64,000 nucleotides of DNA from Lutibacter sp. B1 (GCF_012524075.1 NZ_JAAZUI010000013.1:37259-101258), one strand, 5' to 3'. Shown: positions 34,623-44,135, numbered from the stretch's first letter. The notes: a model not told the origin generated them from the letters alone. Program-made: numbers and translations.

Positions 34623-35336
34623 TTAATTTTCACCTGCTTCTTTTTTCGCAGCTTCAATCATATCTTCATTTGGTACAATAACAATATTTACACGTCTGTT
34701 TTGAGCTCGTCCTTCAACTGTGTTATTATCAGCAATTGGTTGTTCTTCACCAAACCATTCAGTTGTAAGTCTTGAACTACTTAAACCTTTAGTTTTTACA
34801 AAATAATCAGTTACTGCGTTTGCTCTGTTTTTAGATAGTGTCATATTATATTCATCAGAACCTGTGCTGTCTGTATGTCCAACAACAAGGATATTAGTAT
34901 CAGGATATTGATTTAAAACACCTGTTAATTTGTTAAGTGTTTCTTGTGATGCACTATTAATATTGTATTTGTTAGTATCAAAATAAACGCCACTGTTTTC
35001 ATCAAAGGTTACAACAATTCCTTGATCTACACGTTCAACTTTTGCTCCCGGAATTTCTTGCTCAATTTCTTGTGCTTGTTTGTCCATTTTATTGCCAATA
35101 AGTACACCTGCTGTACCGCCAACAACACCGCCAATTACTGCTCCCAGCTCTCCTCCATCACCTTTTTTTCCAACATTATTTCCAATAATAGCTCCTAAAA
35201 TAGCTCCACTGGCCGCACCAATTACAGCACCTTTATCTTTATTACTGGCGTTTTTTGTAGCTTCACAACTTGTTAAATTAGTAATTAAAGCAAATGCAAT
35301 AGTTACCAACGATATTTTTTTAATTAGTGTTTTCAT
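34623..35336 (-). CDS. OmpA-family lipoprotein with glycine-zipper domain
   Basis: A 237-residue outer membrane lipoprotein (lipobox ending at C24). Residues about 36-88 are a glycine-zipper segment (GAVIGAASGAILGAIIGNNVGKKG, GAVIGGVVGGTAG) as in YiaD/SlyB-like proteins. Residues about 115-228 form an OmpA peptidoglycan-binding domain with VVGHTDSTGSDEYNMTLSKNRANAV and AQNRRVNIVI. It probably ties the outer membrane to peptidoglycan. Its start shares one base with the stop of the lipocalin gene, so the two are co-translated. Confidence 0.93.
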   Translation of the reverse strand: MKTLIKKISLVTIAFALITNLTSCEATKNASNKDKGAVIGAASGAILGAIIGNNVGKKGDGGELGAVIGGVVGGTAGVLIGNKMDKQAQEIEQEIPGAKVERVDQGIVVTFDENSGVYFDTNKYNINSASQETLNKLTGVLNQYPDTNILVVGHTDSTGSDEYNMTLSKNRANAVTDYFVKTKGLSSSRLTTEWFGEEQPIADNNTVEGRAQNRRVNIVIVPNEDMIEAAKKEAGEN

Positions 35337-35815
35337 TATTCATTAATTTTAGTAAAATTCATATTAATTTTAAAAGGTTTTCCGTCTAGGTTTACAACTT
35401 GTTGCCATTGCATTGTTGCATCAGACAAATGTATAAGCTGAAGCCTAAAGCCTTCATTAGTTTCAGATTTTTTCTTCTCATCAGTAGGTTTAATTAAAAA
35501 GTCGTACAATCCGGTGTTTGGATCTATTTCTTGAATTGTAAAAATAAAATACCTGTCGCCTGTTGCGCAATTTGAATTGTTGATTGTATATGTTCCTGTA
35601 TCATTATTTGGAATAAAGCGCCATGTCGATCCTTCAAAACATTCTTTAGAAACATCATTTAAAAGGGTTACATTAAATTCACCCATTTCACTATAAGTTA
35701 TGTTATCTAAAGTCCAATAACCTTTGATAACTTTTTTTGACTGAATTACAGTTTTAGGCACTCCACAAGAAATGATAGATAAAGCCAAAACAGTAAGTAT
35801 TGCAAGTTTTTTCAT
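35336..35815 (-). CDS. Lipocalin-like lipoprotein
   Basis: A 159-residue lipoprotein (lipobox SIISC, C17) with a lipocalin-type beta-barrel. GYWTLDNITYSE is the G-x-W first strand, followed by WRFIPNNDTGTYTI, YFIFTIQEID and LQLIHLSDATMQWQQVVNLDG. It likely binds a small hydrophobic ligand in the periplasm or at the outer membrane. It is the first gene of a two-gene unit with the OmpA/glycine-zipper lipoprotein. Confidence 0.85.
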   Translation of the reverse strand: MKKLAILTVLALSIISCGVPKTVIQSKKVIKGYWTLDNITYSEMGEFNVTLLNDVSKECFEGSTWRFIPNNDTGTYTINNSNCATGDRYFIFTIQEIDPNTGLYDFLIKPTDEKKKSETNEGFRLQLIHLSDATMQWQQVVNLDGKPFKINMNFTKINE

Positions 35816-36298
35816 ACTAAATGTATTTTATAAATTACTAAATTCTAATTGTTAGCTGTTGAATAAGTATAGCTTTTCTTTTTTTTCAAATATAGTAAAA
35901 AGATTGATTTATAAATACTGTTAAAAAGTTAAATTAAAATTAGGTAATTAACATCTGTTTTACTTTTTAACTTTATTAAATATGAGTTTACTAATGACTG
36001 TTTACAATGAAGTATTGTATATAACTTTTGATTGGAATTTGAATAAAAAAAACCGACCTCAAGCTCAACCTTTAAATTTTGATAATAATTTTATATTTAA
36101 AAAATCTATATAAATAACAATTGATAAATTAAGAGTAATTTTTCACCCCATTAAATAACTCTTTTATTACACTTTATTTTACTTATTAATTTTTAATTAT
36201 CATGAAAACTAATAAACAAACAAGTAAACTAATATTTATAAAACTTATTATACACTATTTAAAGAACTAAAATTGAAATCGGCTTCAATTTAAAACAA
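35816..36298. other. AT-rich gap with one possible mini-ORF
   Basis: A 480-base gap. The only frame with a start in a plausible place is 36202-36270 on the plus strand (22 residues, MKTNKQTSKLIFIKLI...), which has no recognisable feature. Otherwise nothing was seen besides the upstream region of the lipocalin gene. Confidence 0.35.
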
Positions 36299-36742
36299 CT
36301 ATTTTATGAATAATTTTGCTTTTTTTTCCTTTTTCATTATATCTAAAATAATTTCAAATATTTGTTCTTTCAAATATTTGAAATTTTGAATGTAATTTTT
36401 TACTTCAGTTTTTAAAAGTTCATGATCTCTTCTAATTTCATCTTCTCTTTTCAAATACATGTTTTCAATTAGCAATCCTAAATTAATTTGGTGATTTTTT
36501 ACAGATTCAGTTAATTCGCTTCCAGTAATATCCTCTTGCTCTATACCATTTAAATACAATTTAGTTTTACTAAAATTAGCTGCAGAGCATAACTCTAATA
36601 AATGTTGAGAAATTAATTCTTTCAAAAACGCTTGTTCTTTTTTAATAAATTCAATTTCTGAAATCCAGAATTGTGTTTTTTCCAGTAAATTTTCTACGCT
36701 TCTGTTAATTAAGGCTGATTGCTTTGGAATTAAACGTTTCAT
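36299..36742 (-). CDS. Hypothetical helical protein next to Hsp20
   Basis: A 147-residue soluble protein, mostly charged helices with coiled-coil character (residues about 15-50 and 85-140), ending in a lysine-rich tail. It has no signal peptide and no known motif. It sits 69 bases downstream of the Hsp20 gene on the same strand. A stress-linked role is possible by association only. Confidence 0.65.
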   Translation of the reverse strand: MKRLIPKQSALINRSVENLLEKTQFWISEIEFIKKEQAFLKELISQHLLELCSAANFSKTKLYLNGIEQEDITGSELTESVKNHQINLGLLIENMYLKREDEIRRDHELLKTEVKNYIQNFKYLKEQIFEIILDIMKKEKKAKLFIK

Positions 36743-36810
36743 TATTATTTATATTTAATTTAAAGAATCCGAAGAATCTTATTAAATCCCTCGGATTCAA
36801 TAAAAGAAGA

Positions 36811-37275
36811 TTAATCAATCTCTATCGTTTTTTTGTGTTCTTCAGTTTTTGAAACTTCAATTTTTTCTAAATGTACTAACAGAACTCCATTTTCATACTT
36901 CGCCCTAATCTTCTTACTATAATCTACGGTAGTTGGCAAAGTAAATGATCTTTTGAATGAATTATAATAAAATTCACGTCGAGAGTAATTTTCTTCTTCT
37001 TTTTCACTTTCTCTTTTGCTTTCAGCTGATATTGTTAAAATATCATCAGTAATAGTTACTTCAAAATCCTTTTTTGAAAAACCTGGCGCAGCAACTTCTA
37101 TTTCAAAGTCGGTTTCATGTTCCTTTACATTAATGGCCGGAATCCAATTGTCTCTTAAAAATAAATCTTGATTAAAAAATCTATCAGTATCTAAAATTTC
37201 AGGAAACATGCGGTCTAATACAGGAAATGCTTTGTTAAATTTAATAAGAGACATAACAAACCTATTTAAAATCAC
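36811..37275 (-). CDS. Hsp20/alpha-crystallin family small heat shock protein
   Basis: A 154-residue small heat shock protein. The alpha-crystallin domain covers about 45-140: FEIEVAAPGFSKKDFEVTITDDILTISAE, then FYYNSFKRSFTLP, then the turn ENGVLLVHLEK. The tail ends HKKTIEID. It is a second paralogue of the gene at 15223. It lies just downstream of the receiver-Crp regulator and histidine kinase genes, 96 bases away. That placing suggests it may be a target of that two-component pair. Confidence 0.93.
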   Translation of the reverse strand: MILNRFVMSLIKFNKAFPVLDRMFPEILDTDRFFNQDLFLRDNWIPAINVKEHETDFEIEVAAPGFSKKDFEVTITDDILTISAESKRESEKEEENYSRREFYYNSFKRSFTLPTTVDYSKKIRAKYENGVLLVHLEKIEVSKTEEHKKTIEID

Positions 37276-37370
37276 ACATTTATTTCGATAACTAAATTAT
37301 TATATAAAATGAATAATTACAATGATTGCAATCACCGAAAGTTATGATTATAGTCAATTTATTTTAAAGA

Positions 37371-38420
37371 TTATTTAATTTGGATGAGCTTATTTTTATT
37401 GATAATTTTTATGCCTTTTGGATTAATTTCAATTAACCTTTCTTGTTTAAAATCATGTAAAGTTCTTATTAAAGTTTCTTTTGCAATACCAATAGAATTT
37501 GCAAAATCAGCTCTACATATTTTTATTTCAGAATCAGATTTTAATGGATAATTTTCTGAGATATATATAAGTGTTAACGCAGTTTTTTTTCTTACAGATG
37601 CATAAGCCATTAATAATAACTTTTCTTTTAGGGTGATGAGATTTGTTGCTAATAAATCGATGAAATGATATAATATATGATGGTTGTTGTTTATAATTGA
37701 AGAAATTTCATCTTTATTAATTTTATATAGTTGCGTATTTGTAACTGCTTTGGAGTTTTCAAAATGAGGTGAATGTTTTACAAATGATGAGTATCCAAAA
37801 TATTGTTGTGATGTAAAATATCCTGTTATCAGTTCTTTACCTAATTCGTTGGTTTTGTATGTTTTAACCAATCCTTTTTTAATTAAAAAAATATGATTAC
37901 TTTGATTTCCCTGACAATAAATTGTTTCACCCGATTTATAATTAAACAACTGTTTTTGATCTAAGAATTGATCAAAATTCTTGATGTTTTTAATAGTTTT
38001 TTCGTGTAATTTTATATCGTTTTGTATGCTTTTTTTTTGTTCAAAAGCCTCTACCCTTTTAAGTCTAATATCAATAGCTCTTAACAATTCTGATTCTTCA
38101 AAAGGTTTATTTATATAATCATCTGCTCCAAGTTCCATTCCTTTTCTAAGGTCTTCATGATTGGTTTTGGCAGTTAAAAAAATTAAAGGAATATGCTCAA
38201 GTTTTGGAGAATTAGAAACTATTTGAAGCACACCATAACCATCTAATTCAGGCATTAAAATATCACAAATAATAATATCGGGCATAAAATCATTTGCCAA
38301 AGAAACTCCAATTTTTCCATTTTTGGCAGTTTTTACGGTATAGCTTGCAAGTTCTAATATTTCAGTAATATTTTCTCTTACAATTTTGTCATCTTCAATT
38401 ACTAATACTTTTTTGTTCAT
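37371..38420 (-). CDS. Response regulator with Crp/Fnr-type output
   Basis: A 349-residue fusion. The receiver domain (1-120) has D10-D11, phospho-acceptor D53 (IIICDILMPELDG), a T in FLTAKT and the K of NKPF. A linker helix leads into a cyclic-nucleotide-binding-like domain (about 150-265, KSGETIYCQGNQSNHIFLIKKGLVKTY). A Crp-type winged helix closes the protein (about 285-345, CRADFANSIGIAKETLIRTLHDFKQERLIEI). There is no Fnr-type cysteine cluster. The kinase gene upstream overlaps its start by 26 bases, so the two are a cognate pair. Confidence 0.93.
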   Translation of the reverse strand: MNKKVLVIEDDKIVRENITEILELASYTVKTAKNGKIGVSLANDFMPDIIICDILMPELDGYGVLQIVSNSPKLEHIPLIFLTAKTNHEDLRKGMELGADDYINKPFEESELLRAIDIRLKRVEAFEQKKSIQNDIKLHEKTIKNIKNFDQFLDQKQLFNYKSGETIYCQGNQSNHIFLIKKGLVKTYKTNELGKELITGYFTSQQYFGYSSFVKHSPHFENSKAVTNTQLYKINKDEISSIINNNHHILYHFIDLLATNLITLKEKLLLMAYASVRKKTALTLIYISENYPLKSDSEIKICRADFANSIGIAKETLIRTLHDFKQERLIEINPKGIKIINKNKLIQIK

Positions 38421-39591
38421 TACAATTAATTTTTGGTAATTGTACTTTAAAAACGGTTCCTTTATTTTCAGTGCTTTTAAAAGAAATACTTCCTTTTAAA
38501 CTAGTTATATAACCTTTTACAATGTTTAAACCTATACCGGTTCCAGGATAATATACAGCATTTTTAGCTCTAAAAAATCTATTAAAAATTAAGTTTTGTT
38601 CATTTTCAGGTATTCCAATACCATTGTCTTTTATATTTAAATAAATATTGTTTTTATCCGTACTTATTTTTACATTGATTTTACCATCTTCATCAGAATA
38701 TTTAATGGCATTGTATAAAAGGTTTGTTAATAGTATTTTTAAAATTTTGGGATCTTGATAAATAGTTTCATCAATATTATTTTCAAAATTCAAAGTTTGC
38801 TTTACCTTTAAAAAAGGTTTTATTTGCTTAATAATATCTTTAACAACTTTATTAAACTTAAATTGAGAAAAATTAGGCTTTATATTTCCTGCTTCAATAT
38901 TTTCTAATGTTAAAAAATCATCTAACATCCCATTTAAGTAATTGATCATTGTTTTTACTTTGGTAAGATGCTCTTCTCTCTTTATTTTATTGTCTAAATC
39001 AGCATATTTAACTATTAATTCTGTCGATGTTAAAATAGCACTTAAAGGAGTTTTAAATTCATGTGAAGCCAGCGATATAAATCTGGTTTTTAACTGATTT
39101 AATTCTTTTTCTTTATCAATTGTCTTTTTTAATTGTTCAATTACTTTTTCCAGTTCTTTATTTCTTAAAGCTACCTCTTGTTCTAATTCAAAATTTAAAT
39201 TGTTTATTCTAAGCTCTTTTTCTTTTCTAATACTAATGTCAGAAATTAATGCTTTGTAATATATAATGTTGTCATATTCAATTTTACCAAAACTCATTTC
39301 AACCGGAACTTCATTTCCATTTTTTGAAATTCCTACACACTCTAAATTGTTTTTAAAGTTTATATTATGCGAATTTTGAATGTAGTTTTCTAACAAATAC
39401 TTATCTTTTAATAATATTTCGGCATTTTTATTGTGAAGTTCATCACTATTATATCCAAAAATTTCAGCTAAAACTTTATTAAATAAAATTATTTTTTGAG
39501 TTTTATCAAATACAAGAATTCCTATAGGCATTGAGTTGAAGCAAACCTCATAAAACTCTTTTTTATGTTGATCATCTAACATCATAAACAA
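38395..39591 (-). CDS. PAS-domain sensor histidine kinase
   Basis: A 398-residue soluble kinase without membrane helices. The PAS domain is at about 10-120 (MPIGILVFDKTQKIILFNKVLAEIFGY) and a coiled coil at 125-170. The HisKA motif is FISLASHEFKTPLSAIL with H177. The ATPase domain has LLTNLLYNAIKYSD (N box), IKDNGIGIP (G1) and GTGIGLNIVKGYI (G2). It probably senses an internal signal such as redox state or oxygen through the PAS fold. Its partner is the overlapping receiver-Crp gene. An alternative start is M4. Confidence 0.93.
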   Translation of the reverse strand: MFMMLDDQHKKEFYEVCFNSMPIGILVFDKTQKIILFNKVLAEIFGYNSDELHNKNAEILLKDKYLLENYIQNSHNINFKNNLECVGISKNGNEVPVEMSFGKIEYDNIIYYKALISDISIRKEKELRINNLNFELEQEVALRNKELEKVIEQLKKTIDKEKELNQLKTRFISLASHEFKTPLSAILTSTELIVKYADLDNKIKREEHLTKVKTMINYLNGMLDDFLTLENIEAGNIKPNFSQFKFNKVVKDIIKQIKPFLKVKQTLNFENNIDETIYQDPKILKILLTNLLYNAIKYSDEDGKINVKISTDKNNIYLNIKDNGIGIPENEQNLIFNRFFRAKNAVYYPGTGIGLNIVKGYITSLKGSISFKSTENKGTVFKVQLPKINCNEQKSISN

Positions 39592-39654
39592 GCTTATAAT
39601 GTTAAAGTTATAATTTAAGTGTTTTTTATTGTATGATAAAAATCAGCCTGTTGC

Positions 39655-41658
39655 TTAGTATTCTAATAAATTTACGATTTCGGCATACAATTTACCTTTT
39701 GGCAAATACATTTCTTCTAAATTTTTATAAAAAGGTATTGGAGTTTCTATGCTGCCCACTCTTTTTACAGGAGCATCTAAATAATTAAAGCAATTTTCTG
39801 AAATTAAAGCAGAAATATCTGAAGCTATACCACCAAACAAAGTATCTTCATGTAAAACTAAAGCCTTTCCTGTTTTTTTAACAGAATTATATATTGTTTC
39901 AGTATCTAAAGGTTGTAAAGTTCTTAAATCAATTATATCTGCTGAAATTTGATTCTTTTTTATTACGTCTAAAGCCCAATGAACTCCGGCTCCGTAAGTT
40001 ATTATTGAAATATCATTTCCTGTATGCACAATTGCTGCTTTGCCAAAAGGTATTGTATAATATTCATCAGGAACGTTTTGATAAACAGTTCTATACAAGG
40101 CTTTATGTTCAAAAAATAAAACTGGGTTTTCATCTTCAATGGATGTTGTTAATAATCCTTTAGCGTCGTAAGGAAATGCAGGATATACAACTTTTAATCC
40201 GGGAGTTTTAGTAAACCAGGCTTCATTGGTTTGGCTGTGAAATGGTCCGGCATTAACACCTGCGCCACAAGGCATTCTTAAAACTATATCGGATTTTTGA
40301 TTCCAACGATAGTATGATTTTGCCAATAAATTGACTACCGGATTAAATCCGGAAGTAATAAAGTCAGAAAATTGTAATTCAACAACAGATTTATAACCGT
40401 TAATTGAAAGTCCAAAAGCAGCTTCAATTATACTGGATTCGCAAATTGGAGTATTTCTAATTCTAGAACTTCCAAATTCGTCTAAAAAACCTTCAGTAAT
40501 TTTAAAAACACCTCCATATTCAGCAATATCTTGTCCCATTATTACTAAATTATCAAAGCGTTTCATACTTTGTTTTAATCCTTTAGAAATTGCATCAACA
40601 AAGCGAATGTTTGAAGTTGATTCACCGGCCTTAGTTTCATTATAATTAAATGGTTTATAAACATCAGCCAATTCGTTTTCAACGGTAGATGTTATTACTT
40701 CTTCTTCAAAGGCAATTTTTAAATTTTCATGTATTTCATTATTAATTTCTGTTTTTATAAAATTGTCATCTTCTTCTGTTAAAATTTTACTTTCTAACAA
40801 ATAAGATCTGTAATTGGTAACCGGATCTTTTAAAGACCATTGTTTTATAAGCTCTGTAGGAACATATTTAGTACCACTCGCCTCTTCGTGTCCACGCATT
40901 CTAAAAGTTTTAAATTCTAATAAAACCGGACGAGGGTTTTCTCTAACACTTTTAGCTATTTTACTAACTTTAGTGTATACTTCTAAGATATTATTACCAT
41001 CAAGAATATAACTCTCCATACCATAACCAATACCTTTATCTGCAATATTTTTACATTTAAATTGCTGGTTAGAAGGAGTTGAAAGTCCGTATCCATTATT
41101 TTCAATACAAAAAAGGACAGGTAAATTCCATACAGCCGCTACATTAAGCGCTTCATGAAAATCGCCTTCGCTTGTACCGCCTTCACCTGAAAATACTGCT
41201 GTAACTTTAGATTGATTTTTAAGCAAGTCGGCTAATGCTATTCCGTTAGCAACACCAAGTTGCGGACCTAAATGAGAAATCATACCCACAATTTTATACT
41301 CTTGTGTTCCAAAATGGAATGAACGATCTCTTCCTTTGGTAAATCCATTTTTTTTACCTTGCCATTGAGAAAAAAGTCTGTATAAAGGAATATTTCTCGA
41401 AGTGAATACTCCTAAGTTTCTGTGCATTGGCAAAATATATTCATCTTTATTTAAAGCAGCAGTAACTCCTACAGCAATAGCTTCTTGCCCTATACCGGAA
41501 AACCATTTAGAAATTTTACCTTGACGCAGTAAAATAAGCATTTTTTCCTCTATTAAACGAGGCTTTAAAATTGATTTATACAAATCAATCAGTTGTTTGT
41601 TATCGCACTTTTTACGATTATAAACTATTGTACTAAGGGATGTTATATTAGTTCTCAT
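39655..41658 (-). CDS. Fused 2-oxoacid dehydrogenase E1 (alpha + beta)
   Basis: Thiamine-diphosphate-dependent decarboxylase component, 667 residues. The N-terminal half (about 1-310) is an E1-alpha domain with the GDG-type motif GEGGTSEGDFHEALN ... ENNGYG. The C-terminal half (about 345-667) is an E1-beta domain (VIMGQDIAEYGGVFKITEGF, RMPCGAGVNAGPFHSQTNEAWF, FFEHKALYR). Most bacteria encode the halves as two genes. The fused form is common in Bacteroidota and is usually annotated as branched-chain 2-oxoacid or general alpha-ketoacid dehydrogenase. E2 and E3 are not in the window. An Lrp/AsnC regulator gene lies just upstream on the same strand. Confidence 0.92.
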   Translation of the reverse strand: MRTNITSLSTIVYNRKKCDNKQLIDLYKSILKPRLIEEKMLILLRQGKISKWFSGIGQEAIAVGVTAALNKDEYILPMHRNLGVFTSRNIPLYRLFSQWQGKKNGFTKGRDRSFHFGTQEYKIVGMISHLGPQLGVANGIALADLLKNQSKVTAVFSGEGGTSEGDFHEALNVAAVWNLPVLFCIENNGYGLSTPSNQQFKCKNIADKGIGYGMESYILDGNNILEVYTKVSKIAKSVRENPRPVLLEFKTFRMRGHEEASGTKYVPTELIKQWSLKDPVTNYRSYLLESKILTEEDDNFIKTEINNEIHENLKIAFEEEVITSTVENELADVYKPFNYNETKAGESTSNIRFVDAISKGLKQSMKRFDNLVIMGQDIAEYGGVFKITEGFLDEFGSSRIRNTPICESSIIEAAFGLSINGYKSVVELQFSDFITSGFNPVVNLLAKSYYRWNQKSDIVLRMPCGAGVNAGPFHSQTNEAWFTKTPGLKVVYPAFPYDAKGLLTTSIEDENPVLFFEHKALYRTVYQNVPDEYYTIPFGKAAIVHTGNDISIITYGAGVHWALDVIKKNQISADIIDLRTLQPLDTETIYNSVKKTGKALVLHEDTLFGGIASDISALISENCFNYLDAPVKRVGSIETPIPFYKNLEEMYLPKGKLYAEIVNLLEY

Positions 41659-41693
41659 TTACTTGATAAAGTTTCAAATGTAACAAATAAGAA

Positions 41694-41732
41694 CAAAAAA
41701 ACCTCACCATTTATTCGGATAAGGTTTTTTTT
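41694..41732 (-). terminator. Likely terminator after the Lrp gene
   Basis: AAAAAAACCT and AGGTTTTTTTT flank a 17-base loop. On the minus strand the arm ends in a T run, so it should end the Lrp transcript ahead of the E1 gene. Confidence 0.55.
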
Positions 41733-41752
41733 ATATTATGGTTATTTAGAAA

Positions 41753-42232
41753 TTAAATTTCTCTAAAAATAGAATGCATCAAACGAGTTTTATCGTTTAT
41801 GCTTTCTTCTAACGAGATCATAGTTTCTGTTCTAGAAACTCCATCAATATCATCAATTTCGAAAATTATCTCTTTAGCATGTGTTGTATCTCTTGCTCTA
41901 ATTTTACAAAATATATTGTATTTACCGGCAGTAATATAAGCTATAGTTATATTAGGAATTTTCTTTAAATCGTTAATAACTTGCTTGGTTTTTGAAGTTT
42001 TATTTAAATAGATACCCACGTGTGATATAAATGAGTAGCCCATTTTTTCATAATCAAGTGTTAGGGTTGAACCCTTAATAATACCTTCATCCTCCATCTT
42101 TTTTACTCTTACATGAATGGTTCCTGCAGAAACAACTAATTTCTTAGCAATATCAGTAAATGGTGTTCTGGCATTTTCAATAAGAATGTCTAATATTTGA
42201 TGATCAATTTCATCTAGCACAAATTTTTTCAT
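41753..42232 (-). CDS. Lrp/AsnC family transcriptional regulator
   Basis: A 159-residue regulator. The AsnC-type HTH is at residues 5-60 (LDEIDHQILDILIENARTPFTDIAKKLVVSAGTIHVRVKKMEDEGII) and the RAM ligand domain at about 75-150 (SHVGIYLNK, ITAGKYNIFCKIRARD, DGVSRTETMISLEE). Lrp-type proteins respond to amino acids. The flanking E1 and carboxypeptidase genes would suit a role in amino-acid use, but this is inference. Confidence 0.94.
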   Translation of the reverse strand: MKKFVLDEIDHQILDILIENARTPFTDIAKKLVVSAGTIHVRVKKMEDEGIIKGSTLTLDYEKMGYSFISHVGIYLNKTSKTKQVINDLKKIPNITIAYITAGKYNIFCKIRARDTTHAKEIIFEIDDIDGVSRTETMISLEESINDKTRLMHSIFREI

Positions 42233-42304
42233 GATATAGTTTTAGTTGATATAAAAAACATTACGCAAATTTATTAAAAATATCTGATAAACGGATAAAA
42301 AAAA

Positions 42305-43417
42305 TTACGAATTTGATAATTCTAATTGATTAAATTCTAAATTTTCTGCATTTATGCAATTATCTGCATAATAATTTGATAAGTTTCCAATTTTTTCGAT
42401 ATGTTTATACATTACCAGCTTATTACCTAACACTTTGAATTTGAACTGAATACCTACATCTACAATACCAATTATGTTATTTTCTGTGATTTTCATATTT
42501 TTATAAATTATATCTAAAAACTTTTTATCATTATTAGGAATTTCAAAATAAGGTTCGTAATTATTATAATTTTTAGCAATTGAAATAAAATGCAAACCTT
42601 GTAAAATAGCATAAAAATTAAATTTTCTTGTTACTTCCCTGTCATAATCACCTTTAAAATGCCCTGCTTCAATTAATATAGTATTGTGACCTAATTTTTG
42701 AAAATTGTCTCCTGTCGCTGTCGGATAAAATTCATCTGTATAACGTCCAATTTGATTCGGTATTATTTTTTGCAACAAACTATTCATTGCTACAATAACA
42801 CTCATAGTTTCTTTTCTCCCCTTAGTTAATGTTCTTTCTATATCTTCAGAAGGAGCTAGAAATGATAATGTGGCAGGATTGCCGGTTCCTTCAACATTAA
42901 AAATTGAACGCTGGTCGTGTAAATTAAAACAGAATTCAGGGTTAAAATCATCTAGCGTTTTACGCAATATCTTACTTTCAACTGCATTTATATCAACCGC
43001 ATCACGATTAAGATCAATATTATGAGCATTTTCTCTGGTAAAATTAATTGCACCATCGGGATTTAACATTACAATAAACCAAAGTGTACAATTTGTAAGA
43101 ATATCATCAACTATTTTGTTTAAGCTATTATCGTAATCTCTAAATAAATTAAACAAATCAAATAATGCTTTAGTTCCTGTACTTTCATTACCGTGCATTT
43201 GCGACCATAATAAAATTTTCATTTTACCGGTACCTATTGAAATTTTATAAATAGGAATCTTATTTTCTGAATAGCCAATTATTTTTTTTTCAAACCTTGA
43301 AGGTAAATTTTCAATTAAAGGATGTATATCATCAAACAAAATTCTTCTACCTTTTAATTTATTCTCAAAATTAAGGTTATACCACTGCTCTAAGTTTTTT
43401 GTGCTAATTGATTCCAT
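42305..43417 (-). CDS. M14-family zinc carboxypeptidase
   Basis: A 370-residue metallopeptidase with no signal peptide. Zinc ligands are H75 and E78 (SQMHGNEST) and H167 (FNLHDQR). NPDG (119-122), NIDLNRD (133-139) and the general base E250 (ILIEAGHF) complete the M14 pattern. It is likely cytoplasmic and may act on peptides or amidated or acylated amino acids. A perfect palindrome lies 30 bases upstream. Neighbour to an Lrp gene on the same strand. Confidence 0.9.
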   Translation of the reverse strand: MESISTKNLEQWYNLNFENKLKGRRILFDDIHPLIENLPSRFEKKIIGYSENKIPIYKISIGTGKMKILLWSQMHGNESTGTKALFDLFNLFRDYDNSLNKIVDDILTNCTLWFIVMLNPDGAINFTRENAHNIDLNRDAVDINAVESKILRKTLDDFNPEFCFNLHDQRSIFNVEGTGNPATLSFLAPSEDIERTLTKGRKETMSVIVAMNSLLQKIIPNQIGRYTDEFYPTATGDNFQKLGHNTILIEAGHFKGDYDREVTRKFNFYAILQGLHFISIAKNYNNYEPYFEIPNNDKKFLDIIYKNMKITENNIIGIVDVGIQFKFKVLGNKLVMYKHIEKIGNLSNYYADNCINAENLEFNQLELSNS

Positions 43418-43446
43418 TTTACAAATGTAATCATTAGCTTGTTTAC

Positions 43447-43460
43447 AATTGTATACAATT
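43447..43460. promoter_or_regulatory. Perfect 14-bp palindrome upstream of the M14 peptidase
   Basis: AATTGTATACAATT is self-complementary and lies 30 bases before the leftward M14 start, in the gap to the rightward XRE-type gene. It is a plausible binding site for that XRE protein or another dimeric regulator. AT-rich DNA makes chance palindromes possible. Confidence 0.45.
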
Positions 43461-43653
43461 AAAATTTAAGAATAGTACACATTTGTAAATAGATTTTTTG
43501 TTGATTAGTATCATTCCTTACTTCAAGATTTTATAGGTATAAAAAAAATTTATACAAGAATTTTATTTACTTGTTTTTTAGTATATTGTATATTTTAATG
43601 TGAAGTTATTATTCAATACTAATTTGTGATATTGAACAGTATTTTAAATTATT

Positions 43654-43685
43654 TTTGCTTATTGTAATTATAAAGTTTACATTTG
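43654..43685 (+). promoter_or_regulatory. Promoter of the XRE-type gene
   Basis: TTTG at 43654-43657 and TACATTTG at 43678-43685 fit the Bacteroidota -33 and -7 consensus with a 20-base spacer. The ATG at 43707 follows closely. Confidence 0.65.
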
Positions 43686-43706
43686 TAATACTAAATATAA
43701 TTTACA

Positions 43707-44102
43707 ATGGTAAACGTTGAGGAATTTGCTAAAAGGCTTAATTTATTAATGGATTATTATGAATTAACGGCTGCATTATTAGCTGAAAAAATAGATGTAC
43801 AGCGATCCAGTATCTCACATATTTTATCTGGAAGAAATAAGCCGAGCTTAGAATTTGTTTTAAAAATATTGAAGACTTTTCCTGAAGTAGAATTATATTG
43901 GCTTTTAAATGGTACCGGAAATTTTCCTAAACAATCTGAAAAATCTAACTCCACACCTACACCGCCAACATTATTCAATCAACAACCAGAAAAAGTTATA
44001 GAAAAAATAGATACTCCTAAAAACATCGATAAGAATATTGAAGAAATTGACAGAATTGTAATTTTTTTTAAAGATGGTAGCTTTAAAAATTATACTCCAT
44101 AA
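43707..44102 (+). CDS. XRE-family helix-turn-helix protein
   Basis: A 131-residue protein. The N-terminal HTH (about 5-60) reads FAKRLNLLMDYYELTAALLAEKIDVQRSSISHILSGRNKPSLEFVLKILKTFP, with the usual SSISHILSGR recognition helix. Residues 70-110 are a Pro/Ser-rich linker. The short C-terminal motif RIVIFFKDGSFKNYTP looks like a small dimer or ligand strand. It is probably a DNA-binding regulator. A convergent terminator follows. Confidence 0.9.
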   Translation: MVNVEEFAKRLNLLMDYYELTAALLAEKIDVQRSSISHILSGRNKPSLEFVLKILKTFPEVELYWLLNGTGNFPKQSEKSNSTPTPPTLFNQQPEKVIEKIDTPKNIDKNIEEIDRIVIFFKDGSFKNYTP

Positions 44103-44135
44103 AAAAAGCTGTTTAATAATTTAAACAGCTTTTTT
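44102..44135. terminator. Bidirectional terminator between the XRE gene and the M1 peptidase
   Basis: GCTGTTTAA and TTAAACAGC form a 9-bp perfect stem with a 4-base loop, flanked by an A run and a T run. It lies between convergent genes and can serve both. Confidence 0.9.

Noticed and set aside
36202..36270. 22-codon mini-ORF upstream of the coiled-coil gene region
   Set aside because: No promoter, ribosome site or conserved feature supports it; it is listed only as content of the gap.
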